Part shown: positions 10,735 through 21,527 of the stretch, one piece after another
Layout of the letters: the number at the start of each line of letters is the position of its first letter
Position numbering within the stretch: position 1 is the stretch's first letter
Assembly: GCA_030762895.1 (NCBI GenBank)
Contig: CM061062.1
Span: forward strand, 5,855,293-5,919,292
Origin: Sophora flavescens
Lineage: Eukaryota; Streptophyta; Magnoliopsida; Fabales; Fabaceae
Length of the DNA stretch: 64,000 nucleotides
Reading direction: 5' to 3'
Program-made: the position numbers and the translations under genes
The notes under the pieces: model-generated
Told to the model about the DNA's origin: nothing
Seen by the model: the letters and a program-made list of their open reading frames with translations, nothing else
Databases searched by the model: none

Positions 10735-10955
10735 TGGTATTGGAGTCTCTGTGATTTCTACCCAGAATATGGTATCGGTGCTTGTTAATAAAGGTAAGGA
10801 ATTGAGGATACATGATCTATTACAGGACATGGCCAAAGGGGTTGGTAGGAATGAGCCGCCATCAAAACTCAAGATATGCAGCATATTATTGTTTCATCAC
10901 AAGATGTTATTTCAGTACTAATTGAAAATCCAGTAAACATTATACTCAGTATGTG
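10735..10955 (+). pseudogene. Fragment of a TIR-NBS-LRR resistance gene (end of NB-ARC)
   Basis: The plus strand reads VNKGKELRIHDLLQDMAKG in frame 2, which matches the MHD-motif end of the NB-ARC domain in TIR-type resistance proteins (usual form L-x-MHDLLQDMG-x-E/G). Ile replaces Met in MHD. After a frameshift, frame 1 reads SSQDVISVLIENPVNIIL, the segment that normally follows (EDVI-x-VLEENTG). Only about 70 codons remain, with no NB-ARC core and no LRRs. It is a relic; the transcribed B3 gene lies nearby on the other strand. Confidence 0.6.
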
Positions 10956-11112
10956 AACTTGGCAGTTGTCAAGACTATTGCAGCTTACTCAACGTTTGAC
11001 CATAGTTTTATATACTTTCACAAGCTATAGATTAAGAAAAACAAATCTCATATCTTTACACCAGTTTTCAAAAAAGAAAAAATTATATTGCAATTCAATA
11101 TTGCAAAATTCT

Positions 11113-11372
11113 GCAGGTAACTAATCATTTCATATTTGAACATAAGAAGATCAATTAACTGCAATAGAGAGTGTACATAGTAAATCACCCTAGTAATGAT
11201 CAACTTAAACACTCCAACATAAAATCCACACTATTAACAACTCAACAGATAGCTAATAATTTCATATTTGAACATAAGAAGGCTAAATAACTGCATTAGG
11301 GAGTGTATATAGTACATCACCTCTAGTAATGATCAAGTTAAATAATCCAACATAAAACCCAGACTACTAAGA
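11113..11372. repeat. Tandem duplication downstream of the B3 gene, period about 132 bp
   Basis: The unit at about 11113-11244 is repeated at about 11245-11372. Both contain TTTCATATTTGAACATAAGA, then GAGTGTA-ATAGTA-ATCACC, then TAGTAATGATCAA. The copies differ by scattered substitutions. It lies just beyond the B3 stop codon, possibly in the 3' UTR. Confidence 0.8.
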
Positions 11373-11460
11373 CAAAACACATGAACTTGGTCTTCAGCCA
11401 TAGCACAACTGTTAACTTACATTGCATTCCAACAAAAAAGCCCCACAAGACAAGCATTCT

Positions 11461-13724
11461 CTATGTCTGGATCATGGACGCGATTGATTTTTTCCTGCCC
11501 CTTTTTTGGCCTGGAGCATTAACCTTGCTCAGAGGAACAATATCCTCAACATGCTGAACAGCAGAAACTTGCTGATGAGGACTAGATAGTTTTGGAGGTC
11601 TTCCTCTACGCTTAGTCTGTACATGCTGAATAGCAGAAACTAGCTTCTTGATCGTTTTATCAGCAGTTTGCAAGGGTGCAGCCGGTGTCACCATGTCTCC
11701 ATTAGTACCCACAATTTGCACAGCGATAGCAACTGGAGGCACCTTGTCTCCATTCACATGGGTAGCAGCTGGTGGCACCATGTCTCCATTAGTAGCCACA
11801 AATTGCACAGGGGTGCCAACTGGTGGCACCATGTCTCCATTAGTACCCATAAATTGCACAGGGGTAGCAGATTCAACACCAGCATTAAAAGTCCTTTCAC
11901 TAGGAGATTCAAAGGGTACAGCTATTGGCACTCTGACACTGTTATCCTGCACAGATCTCTCAGGCGCAACACCCTCAACACCAGCATTAGTAGGGGTATT
12001 ACGTTCTTCTCCCACAGAATTATCCGTGTTTTTTTCTTTGCTGGAACATCCACACCCATGTTCAGTATGTCCACATTTTCGAACGAAATAAGAAGCTGCC
12101 TTCTCATTGAAGCTACCCCCATCAAATATCAAAACATCAAACAGTGATTCACCACCATTGTACCTAAATACCAGTAAATCATTCTCTTTCAAAGAGTGAT
12201 CTTTCATAAACTGTTGCCATCCATCCGTGAAGTACAAGGTATCATCTCTTGTTGTCAATCCTATATTCCACACAATTCCACTAGGACCCCTAAGGCCCAC
12301 ATTTTCTGGCAGCTTCTTCTTCAAATTATCAGAAAATGTTTTGGGAAGTGCCTACAGTCAAAATTAAAATTTCATCTGTGAATAAGAATATAAGATAACA
12401 TAGACTCCTGAGATATGTAAGTAGAAGTATCTAATCATAAGTATTTAGATTGAGAACCGAGCACTAAACATCTCAAGCATAGCTAGTATTGCAGAACAAT
12501 GACAAAATAATAAGCCAAGAACAACCGCATTACAATCTACAGTTGCATACTCATTTTTTCTCTTCTTTTATGTTTTTTCCTTGTCATGTGGTCAATTGCA
12601 GAAAGGTAGACAAATTTTTTTTATTAGTGGGACCAAAACCCCAGTAAAAAATCCTTGTTTATCTCTCTCTCCCCCCTCCAACTCACCAAATGACAAGAAA
12701 AACACATGAGAACCCAGATCATATTAGGAATAGGATGCATGCAAGGGTGGAACCAACATTGTTGATGCATGTTTCATCCAATACAATGCAAACTCAAAAA
12801 TTAGTCCAAGGAAACACCAGGCCTCTTCCAAAGCAAACAAAGCCTCTCTAAAGAAGAAAAACATCTACTTTGCTAATGAGACATATTTAGGATATTTAAG
12901 AACAAGTTTTGTGTGTGTGTGTGTGTGTGATGATACCTGATCCAAACCTCATAACTTTAAAACATGGAGAGAAAAAAAGATGGAGAGAAAAAAGGGCAAA
13001 TTTGACATATTTCAAAGAAATGAAGTGCATGCACTCAACAAGGTCATGCCTTTATAAGACACTATTTGTTGATTTACATTTTACAGCAAAAAAACCAAAA
13101 GAGTGAATGCAAGCTCAAACATTAGTCCGAGGAAACACCAGGCCTCTTCCAAAGCAAAAACAAAGTCTCTCAAAAGCAGAAAAACAGCTACTTTGCTAAT
13201 GAGACTTTTTTTTTTGGTAAGAAATGTTGCTAAAAGCCCAAAAAAAAAAATACACAGAAATCATCCTAGGAGTATAAACTCCTATAACATCTGAGGGCAG
13301 CACCTGACTAAGTTTTTTTTTAAAAAAAAATAAGACATATTTAGGATATTTAAAAACAGGGTTTTTTTTTTGTGTCTGTGTGAATATACCTGATCCAAAA
13401 CTCATAACTTTAAAACATGGAAACATTATTATGAAAAAAAAAGGGTATAAGGAGCACGAACTGTAAAAAAAAAAAAGATGGAGGGGGAAAAAGGGGCAAA
13501 TTTGAAATATTTCAGAGAAATGAAGTGCATGCACTCAAAACCCCAAAAGGTCAAGCCTTTATAAGACTTTATTTGTTGATTTACATTTTACAATAAAAAG
13601 GGTAACTTACAAGGTGTTGATCATAACCGCTGCAGAGAAATAGAGCAAAATGGAAGGACTGAAAATGGGACCAGTAAATGTCTTCCATCCAAGACTTGCA
13701 ACCTTCACAGCTTTGTCCAGCCAT
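11461..13724 (-). CDS. B3-domain (REM-type) transcription factor, two exons
   Basis: Exon 1 is 13724-13611 (38 codons from MAGQSCEGCKSW), with donor GTAAGT. Exon 2 is 12351-11461 after acceptor CTGTAG and ends in TAG. The junction is in frame, giving about 334 residues. Residues about 22-130 form a B3 DNA-binding domain of the REM group: LPKTFSDNLKKKLPENV, then VWNIGLTTRDDTLYFTDGWQ, then MKDHSLKENDLLVFRYNG, then LFDVLIFD. The tail is Pro/Val-rich with a repeated TNGDMVPP unit, an AT-hook-like KRRGRPPK (about 285-292) and a basic KRGRKKS near the end, fitting a nuclear protein. The start is chosen because the upstream in-frame sequence is not coding and the N-terminus leads directly into the B3 fold. 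The 1.26-kb intron carries repeats. This is the only intact-looking host gene in the window; its target genes are unknown. Confidence 0.85.
11689..11877 (-). repeat. In-frame minisatellite in the B3 gene
   Basis: Four units, three of 51 bp and one shortened to 36 bp, each contain CACC(A/T)TGTCTCCATT on the plus strand and encode variants of TNGDMVPP plus a PVQF segment. All lengths are multiples of three, so the frame is kept. Copy number could vary between plants. Confidence 0.85.
12786..13592 (-). repeat. Tandem duplication inside the B3 intron
   Basis: The segment at about 12786-13086 is repeated at about 13107-13592. Both begin ATGCAA-CTCAAA-ATTAGTCC and share GAAACACCAGGCCTCTTCC, TTTAGGATATTTAA, AAATGAAGTGCATGCACTCAA and TTGTTGATTTACATTTTAC. 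Copy 2 is longer because of an inserted retroposon. It ends about 20 bp short of the exon-1 splice donor. Copy 1 contains a (GT)n tract at 12910-12929; in copy 2 the same spot is degenerate. Confidence 0.85.
13206..13328 (-). mobile_element. Short poly(A)-ended retroposon in the B3 intron
   Basis: It is present in copy 2 of the intron duplication and absent at the matching site in copy 1, so the empty site is visible. It is flanked by AATGAGAC (13198-13205) and AATAAGAC (13329-13336), an 8-bp direct repeat with one mismatch. It starts with a T-run on the plus strand, so the poly(A) end points to the minus strand. Source element not identified. Confidence 0.7.
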
Positions 13725-14753
13725 CTCAAATGAAAACAACAACACCAAAACCAGTTACCAAAAAAGGGGCAAGCTTTTTTAGTTTAGAAGAACACTGTGA
13801 AAAGGTTTGGAGAAGAGAGAAACAGAATAACACCAAAATGGTTTGCTTGGAGAAGTCCGTGGGAGAAGAAAAAGATGCATGAAAGAAGAAGAGAGATAAA
13901 AAGATATGTTGTACTTGTACTGCTGCAGTGTTTGCCACAGCCATAAGCCCATTATTCTTGGACATAAGCCCATATTCTTGGAAAATCAATATGCATGTGA
14001 TAACATTTATATCGAACAAATACATACAAATTATATCAATTATGACAAGCTTGCATAATTATCAGTATTGACATGATAAGCATCGGCAACAGACTCAATT
14101 GAATGTGAGCAGTATAGGATAAGCACTACCAATACCATGAAAGTAACTATTATTTTAATTTTTGTCTACATAAGTTACACGGTCAGAGGTCGAAAGCCAT
14201 GACCCATGAGAAAAAGGCTAGCAAAAATTCAGTCGCACTTGTTCATTTTCAATAAAAATTAGGTGTTACTAATGTGACCTACTAGTAGGCTAGTAGCAAT
14301 CAATAAATATAAACAAAAACAAAAACCTTGATATAAAAAAAAACAAAAACAAAGACAAAAACCTCATAAAAATGTAAGGATGTAGCATCCTTCAAGGCTT
14401 CAATGGCAATACCAATTAGCAGTAATTTATGCAAGACCACCGGATGTATCACTAAAAAAAGCATATTTAGACATTTAGACAATTAAAAACATACTGCACA
14501 GGCTAACTGTTATTTTTTTATTTTTAAACAAACTGTTATTTTTGTTAATTAATTAATAAAAGATTAAATATATTTTTGAAATTTATTTGTTTTAATTCAA
14601 TATAAATTTGTGGTGCGAAAAAAGATGTAGAATTCATCATTTCAAGGGCTACCAAATCAAAGAGGAGTATAAACACAATTGCAACACCACACCCATTGAA
14701 ACCTTCATCTATGATGGGAAAAAACATATTAAAAAAGCTTGAAACATATCAAA
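13725..14753. other. 5' flank of the B3 gene and intergenic DNA
   Basis: Open frames on the minus strand at 13726-14025 show no recognisable protein and overlap the likely promoter and 5' UTR. No convincing TATA box was found. The rest is AT-rich with no gene. Confidence 0.4.
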
Positions 14754-14762
14754 AAATAGAAA

Positions 14763-15524
14763 GGTTTAACTATTGAGTAGGTCTATGAACTATTTGGTAA
14801 TTTTCAAATAGGTCCATACACTAAAAAAAATTGAAATTGGGTCCTCGAACATTTATAAAACTTTCAATTGGGTCCAAAACTAAAAAAGTTCTTAATTGAC
14901 TCCCTGAACTTATATAAAATTTTCGGTGAGGTCCCTAGAGTATAAAATTCGATAGTGATATGTTGAATTCGACGTTATATTATTGATTTCATCAAAGTTG
15001 GATAACCATATCAGTCATTTATGAGTGGTTTGAGTGGAAGAAGAACCTTGAAACATTGTCACAATAAAATACAGCAAGATGTAACAAGATGAAATGAGAT
15101 GTAGTAAGTTGCAAGTGAGATAAATATTTTGGATGAAATTATTTCGAGAGAGGGATATGCAATCGTGAAACATAAATCGGGGAAGGAAGGAACTATTTAT
15201 TCAGATGGAGAAGAAGCAATCGCATGTCACATTTTGGTTTTCTGGTTCAACATTTTGGTCTCTTCCGACCCTAAATACAAATTTGGAAGGAATTCTAGGT
15301 CACGTTTCACGTCAGCAAACTTAACGACCTCTTCAGGGAACCCTACCCCAGGGACTCAATTGAAAATTTTATATAAGTTCAGTGACCCAATTAGAATCTT
15401 TTTTAGTTCGGAGACCCAATTGAAATCTTTATAAAAGTTTGGGGACTCAATTACAAATTATTTTAATATAGGAACCTATTTGAAAATTCCCAAATAGTTC
15501 AGAGACCTACTCGATAGTTAAACC
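14763..15524. mobile_element. Non-autonomous Mutator-like element with 9-bp target duplication
   Basis: The element starts GGTTTAACTATTGAGTAGG and ends with its reverse complement (CCTACTCGATAGTTAAACC) with one mismatch. The inverted similarity extends inward through repeated 'gggtcc/ggaccc' phrases for about 180 bp on each side. It is flanked by a perfect 9-bp repeat, AAATAGAAA, at 14754-14762 and 15525-15533, the Mutator hallmark. The 762-bp element has no transposase; the frame at 15129-15434 is not recognised. Confidence 0.85.
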
Positions 15525-15614
15525 AAATAGAAACAACTTGCTCCTACTAGACATCAAAGTTGACAAACCATATTCAAATGATGTGTTAAGATGAATCATT
15601 GAAAAGGTTGAGAC

Positions 15615-16152
15615 CAAGGTTTACAAAACCGGACCGGCCATTGAACCGGTGAAGGCAGCGGTTCGAGGTTCAATGGTCCAACCGAGGTTGAACCGTGGTT
15701 GAACCGGTTATAATTAAATATTATTATTTTAATTTTTAATATAATATTTGTAACAATATTAAACAAAAAAAACAACATAACAACTAAAATTATTAAGCAC
15801 AATTTTTTTTTATTTTGAAATTAAACTAAATAAATATAAAGATATATGTTAAAATCATCTTCATAGGGAAAACCAACCCAAAATCTACAACCAGCCCACA
15901 TATGTTAGAAAACAAAAGAATTGGGTTTTGGCTAGGATGACCCAAATCCTTTTATGCTAATTTTTTTTAGGAAACCGGTTCAGGCCGGTTCACTACCGGT
16001 TATGACCAGTTTTACCGATTTTGAACCGGTTCTCCGGTTTTTCCACCGGTTCAATACAGGGACGATTTTCAATGTAAACCGGACCGGCCAAGGTCACGGT
16101 TCCCGGTCGGACCGGTTGGACCGGCCGGTCCTGTCCGGTTTTCAAAACCTTG
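15615..16152. mobile_element. Non-autonomous hAT-like element
   Basis: The ends are CAAGGTTTACAAAACCGGAC on the left and, in reverse complement, CAAGGTTTTGAAAACCGGAC on the right. Flanks are GTTGAGAC (15607-15614) and GTTGATAC (16153-16160), an 8-bp duplication with one mismatch, as for hAT elements. The subterminal parts are dense in ACCGGTT and CCGGTC words. It has no coding capacity. Confidence 0.8.
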
Positions 16153-16214
16153 GTTGATACATATAAAATGAATATGTTTAATATGCCAAAATATATTTCC
16201 ACTCCATGCCTAAT

Positions 16215-17438
16215 CACTACTAGAAAAAAAAATTTAGTGACCGACTTTAGCGACCAGTTTAAATCAGTCGCTATTTGAGATCGAAACTGCGATCGAGTTG
16301 TTTTTTTTATTAAAAAATTGGTCACTGGTTTACCCTCGACAACCGATTTAGCGACCTAATTTTTCGGTCCCAACAAATTTCGTCGCTAAATTCGTCGCAA
16401 TCCCAAAAGTTAAAAAATCAAACTATTTTGTTTAGTCAGCGATCGATTTTGCGATCAAAATTCAGCGACCGATTTAAATTCGGTCGCTGAATAATTTTTA
16501 AGGATATGAGACCAAATTAGTGACCGAAAAATTCGGTCGTTAAAACTGAACCCTAAATCAACGACTCGAGTCCCCCTTCCCCTTCATTTTTCATTTTCCC
16601 CTCCCCCTCTCTGCAATCTCCTCTCCCTCTCCCTTGCTACAATCTCCGGTCACCACCACCACCACTCCGTCATTCTCCTTCTCGGGTCGTCTCTCTCTCT
16701 CCCCCTCTCTGGTCGTCACTCTCTGCCACCACTTCGAACGGTGGCCACCACCAAGCCGCACCACCACCAAGCTAGCACCCCTAATCCAGACCGGTCCGGT
16801 TCGGTTCAAGATTAGAGAGTTTATAAGCTACCCCAACCCTCGGCCTCCACGATTCTCTTCCTTCAGGTACCCCAATCTCTTCCTTTGTTTTACCTTCAGC
16901 TTTTTATTACTATTTTTGTTTTCAATTTTTGGGATTTTTGTAGATTTATCCAAGTTGAATTTTTATCGAGTTAAATGCTTTAATATGATTCATATTTATT
17001 TTTATTTGATTTAAGCTTATTTTGATTAATTTAATCTTATTTTAATTTTTTTTGTTACATTAAAAAAAATTAGCCACCGAAATTTTCGGTCGCTAAATTT
17101 AAATATGATTGTTGGATTTAGCGACCGAAGTTTTCGATGGCTAATTTTAAATATGTCCATTGGATTTAGCAACCGAAAATATCGGTCGCTAAATTTAAAA
17201 AAAATCACTCGCTGAAATTGGTCACTTGAATGGTAAAGCAACCAATGTTAGCGACCAAATTATGACCACACTGCGACCGAAATTTTCAATCGCTAATTAG
17301 CGACCAGGGTTTTAGCAACCGTTTGTGATCGGTCTCTAATTCGGTAGCTGATCTGTTTAGCAACCGAAAATCGTTAAATAGCGATCGAAATATAGCGACC
17401 GAAAATTTCGGTCGCTAAAACCCTTTTTTCTTGTACTG
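16215..17438 (+). mobile_element. Small non-autonomous CACTA element
   Basis: It starts CACTACTAGAAAA and ends TTTTTTCTTGTACTG (the expected TAGTG reads TACTG). It is flanked by the 3-bp repeat AAT at 16212-16214 and 17439-17441. Subterminal regions are packed with both orientations of TTAGCGACCGA. The middle holds a CT-rich leader (16570-16720) turning into Pro/Ser-type codons, as in the larger CACTAs here, but no transposase. The 126-codon frame at 16634-17014 is probably leader sequence, not a gene. Confidence 0.85.
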
Positions 17439-17441
17439 AAT

Positions 17442-18037
17442 ACTTGATTTTAGAAACACAAACATGATTAAGCATTGACTCAACAAAGGCATGCATAATT
17501 CTTTGGCACATGTGGGGGAGACCATGAAAGAAATCTGTGAAGATTTCATCAACAGATTAAGGGAAGCCAGTATCTACATAATGCACACCCATTTGTCTAC
17601 CATCATTAGACTACTTAGTTTTTTTTTTAATCCTTTGAACCCCAACACCTAAATGCTTAACAACTAAATTCAGATACCAGAATGGTAAAAGCTGCCAACA
17701 GCCCAAATCAAATGAGTATTCAAAATTCAATTATAGAGGTGTTTAATACATCATAGCAAAGCTCTCTCATGTATTCTAGGAACAACTTTGTTACAGATTC
17801 AATGTAATTCTACATTTAAGCAATATTTTCTACTGTTTAACTGAAGCAGAAAAGAACCTACATGGTATGAACCACAAAATGAACTTTGGTTAAACACAAC
17901 TGCTTTTGATTAGTATCATCCAAACAAACTTCACTTTGTCAAACACACTTTTGAAAAAAAAAATATTCAAACATAAATCACATTACACTAAACTCACTTT
18001 TAACAAAACTTAAGTTTGTAAAATGAAGTTGATTCAA
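17442..18037. other. Intergenic DNA
   Basis: No coding region or clear repeat boundary recognised. Confidence 0.5.
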
Positions 18038-18127
18038 TGTAATACCCCGATTTTCGTATAAGGGATTATGTTACTATGGATGCCTAGTTGTTGTTGTTGT
18101 TGTTATTAATAATGAAGTTATTATTGT
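18038..18127 (+). mobile_element. LTR-like start leading into the long inverted repeat
   Basis: TGTAATACCCCGATTTTCG resembles the first bases of the solo LTR at 43526 (TATAATACCCCGATTTTTAC). It suggests that the inverted-repeat arm derives from the 5' part of an LTR of the same general type. The matching end is not found on the right side. Confidence 0.4.
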
Positions 18128-19385
18128 TATTTATATAATTGATAATGTAATTGTGATTAGTGTTGTAATATTTTTATGCTTATACATATATATGTATGTA
18201 TATATTATTACATATGATAATATGTTTATTAATATATGATATGTGATTTTATTAATAATAAATGATTAAGAATAATATGATGAGATATCGTGTGATTTAG
18301 TATTTAAATAGAGATAGTGTAATTCTTAGATTTTAGTCCCTCAACCAATCATATTTGAGTCCTTATTAATAAAGGATAATCCTCTTTTTGGTTACCTCTT
18401 AAGATCTTATCATAATCTTCTAAGGATCCTATCTAGGAATAACTACCAAATATGTCGCTAAACTTTCATCGACCTTTTGACCACCTTAGAGTCTGATTTA
18501 GGATTCAATCATTAGACATTAATTTGTAGATATTTCTATGATATTTCTAACGACACCAAGAACACCTAAGTCGGAAACTTGCAGCTCAAGTTATGGTCAA
18601 AATATCGATCTATATACAGTTTGGGCTGAAATAGGAGCCCATTATGCCCTGACTTGTATTTATACCATAAGACTCGACCTAAATCTTATTTCTCACATTG
18701 TTAACCTCATAATAGCAGCCTCTCTCCATCTTTCTTAGTTTTCCATTGAACCCCTTGAAGTTCTTGGAGTTTGAGTCTATTTGGGAGAGAAGTTACGTGT
18801 GTTAGCATCGTTTAAGGTACCGTAGTTATCCCTCCTTAATCTTATTTTCCCTTTCTTTTGAATTGGGGATTAATTAGTTGTTCTCTTCCCTTCTTGTTTG
18901 ACCAAGGCTTAAGGAACTCGTCGAGCAGTTCGAGAGAACGTGTCTAGTTTGCCAACGTTATCATTTTGGTAATCTTCATATCAGGTATGGGGAGAAGGAA
19001 TAGTATTGACATGTAGGCGTTGGGGGTAGCCACTACAAGAAAACACAGAATTACCGACGGAAGTTTTCCGACGGCTATGGTTTCGACGGACTTACCAACG
19101 GATTTGACCGTCGGTAAGTGTGAATATGAAAAGTTTATGAATTTTCCGATGGAATGCCCGTCGAAAACGTTACCGATGACTTTTCCGTCGGTATTTCTTT
19201 CGGAATAGTGCGCGCGAATGGAAAAAATTAGGCGCAAAGCTTAATGACGGGCTAATCCATCGGTTACAACGAAAAACCTACCGACGAAACTTCCGTCGCA
19301 AACCTCATTATCATTACCGACGGCCATTTCTGTCGGTAAATGTATTTTTGAATTACCAACGGAAAAAGCCATCGGTAATTTAAAA

Positions 19386-20344
19386 TTGGCCGTCGGAAAT
19401 TTTGACCTCAAATCCACCGAAAACCCTCTTCTCCCTCACTTTTCTCTTTTCTCTCTTCTCTCTTCTCTCCTTTCTCTCTGCTTCTCCTCGCACCAGTCTC
19501 TGCCGCACTCTCCATCACCGCTTTCTGTCACCACTGCGCCTCCCTCTCCCTTACGCCGCCACCACCGTGCCCACCTCGTTTTCCACGACGCCACCACCAC
19601 TACGCCTCACCACCGTGCCACTGTCACATCACCGTCTTCTCCTTCCCTCTCTGCCACCACGCCACCACCACCAGCACCGCCACCACCTCTTTGTGGTATG
19701 GATTCCCTTTTAATTTTCATTTTTTTTATTAGCACCACCTTTAACCACCGTTGTGCACCACCACCACTCTGCACAGAACCACCACCATCTCTTTTTTTAT
19801 TTCATTTTCATTTTTTTTTATTTTTATTAGATTTTCTCGTTTTTCTAATTATTGGTTTGGATTCTAAAAAGGTATTTTTTTTGCATTATTTCAGAGTCAC
19901 CAGCTTCCTTCGGCAGCAACTCCCGGTATCCATTGCGGTACATTGAATTTTTTATGCCTGTTGATGGTCTTATATTTTTTTTTTGAACAACACGTGTTGT
20001 TTGTGTCTTTGTTGGTATATTTTATTTCAGTGAATGATACTGCTTTAATTAATTAGTTGTATTATGTGCATGTATTTAATTTATTTATTATAAAAATATC
20101 TGTGTAGTTTGTGTAAAGTTATTAATTTGTGTGGGTTTTTTTGTCAATTAATTAGTTGTATTACGTGCATGTAAAGTTACTAAATGTTATATTTGTTTCT
20201 GCCAAATGCATAATAAACTTAATGTGTTTCCTTAATATAATAAAATCGTAAAGACAAAATTTAGTGTTGATAAGATTTAGTGTCGATAACATTAGAGAAT
20301 TGGTAAAATCATTTTCCTACACACCCGCAACTGTGATGGAGCAT
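19386..20344 (+). other. CT-rich leader of CACTA-1
   Basis: Right after the subterminal repeats comes a pyrimidine-rich stretch (19430-19500) grading into CCACCAC repeats (19540-19700). It translates as Ser/Leu then Pro/Thr/His-rich sequence in more than one frame, which points to composition rather than a gene. It probably holds the promoter and 5' UTR of the element's genes. Confidence 0.5.
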
Positions 20345-20999
20345 ATATGGCAATAACTCATGTTCATTGATTAATTAAGCGCGATTTGGAATAATGAATT
20401 AAGTATTTAACGGATAACAAAATGTATTAATTATTTAAATAATTAAAAAATAATATGTAATTAATTAAGAAGTTAATTAAATCATTAATCTCACAAATAA
20501 GTTAATAGTTGCACATGCCGCATCCAGAATATCTGTTAATGGTGCGTCGGGGATATCTGCTCACGGCTCATCGGGAAGCGTGGACGACGAAATCTTTTAA
20601 AATATTTGCATAACAATAAAATTAGATTGATTAAATAATTAAAAACATTAACGATTAAATAAGTAAAATAGAATATTAAAATAGTTAAATATATAAGTAT
20701 AATTATTATTTTTTCAACAATAATAAACTTAAATATGTAATAACTTAATAATTACATAACACCAAAATCAAATTAAATAATCAAATAAAAATGATTGAAT
20801 AAATTAAAATAGTATAAAAAATAAAGATTTAATCAAAAGAGTGGCGAACAATTTAATAAATTTTGATTAGAGTAAGTGATTTTTTTTTGTTAATGCTTTG
20901 TTTATGATGGTTGCTTAAATATTGGTTTGATTGATTGCTTATAATGTCAAACTTTATGCAAATTATTTATGTTACTTGAAGTTTTATTTTATCTTAGAG

Positions 21000-21062
<63 letters not shown>

Positions 21063-21527
21063 TTAATACGTAATTGAGAAAAACTGTAGTTTCCCTTTCA
21101 AGGTTCAATATTATTGAGCATGTGTACTCGTGGTCATGGTATCACTCATTTTATTGAATCTTGAATTGTCCAATTGGGATAGTTTGGGAAGAAACTTTTG
21201 CTCCACTGATATACTAGTTACTTGACAATTGTCATTTGTGAAATAGTTGATTAAATTTCGGGTCGAAGCACTTCCTTTTGTTCTCTGGGTCCATACTTGA
21301 TTGTGGTATTTCACCGCGGTCAAGTCGTGTACTTGGAGACCGATGGGAGAAGCTGTCGAAATTTCGTCAGCTATAAGACATGAGAAGTGACGAGTAACTA
21401 GTATAATACAATGATGAAAAAGTTTTTCTTCGAATGGGATAAGGCCACACATTTTAAGGAAAGGGAGCGATTCGGGGTCATAGTGTGATGTTTAAAAATA
21501 CTTCAATTTATCTGAAAATGCAGAAGG
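20345..21527. other. AT-rich interior of CACTA-1 with (TA)n
   Basis: AT-rich DNA with a TA microsatellite at about 21001-21061. The 113-codon minus-strand frame at 21111-21452 is not recognised and overlaps the region upstream of the transposase gene. Nothing else is supported. Confidence 0.5.

Noticed and set aside
11648..12147. Two plus-strand frames opposite the B3 gene
   Set aside because: They are shadows of the B3 coding repeats; no start context or domain of their own.
16634..17014. 126-codon frame in the small CACTA
   Set aside because: CT-rich leader composition gives Ser/Pro/Phe codons in several frames.
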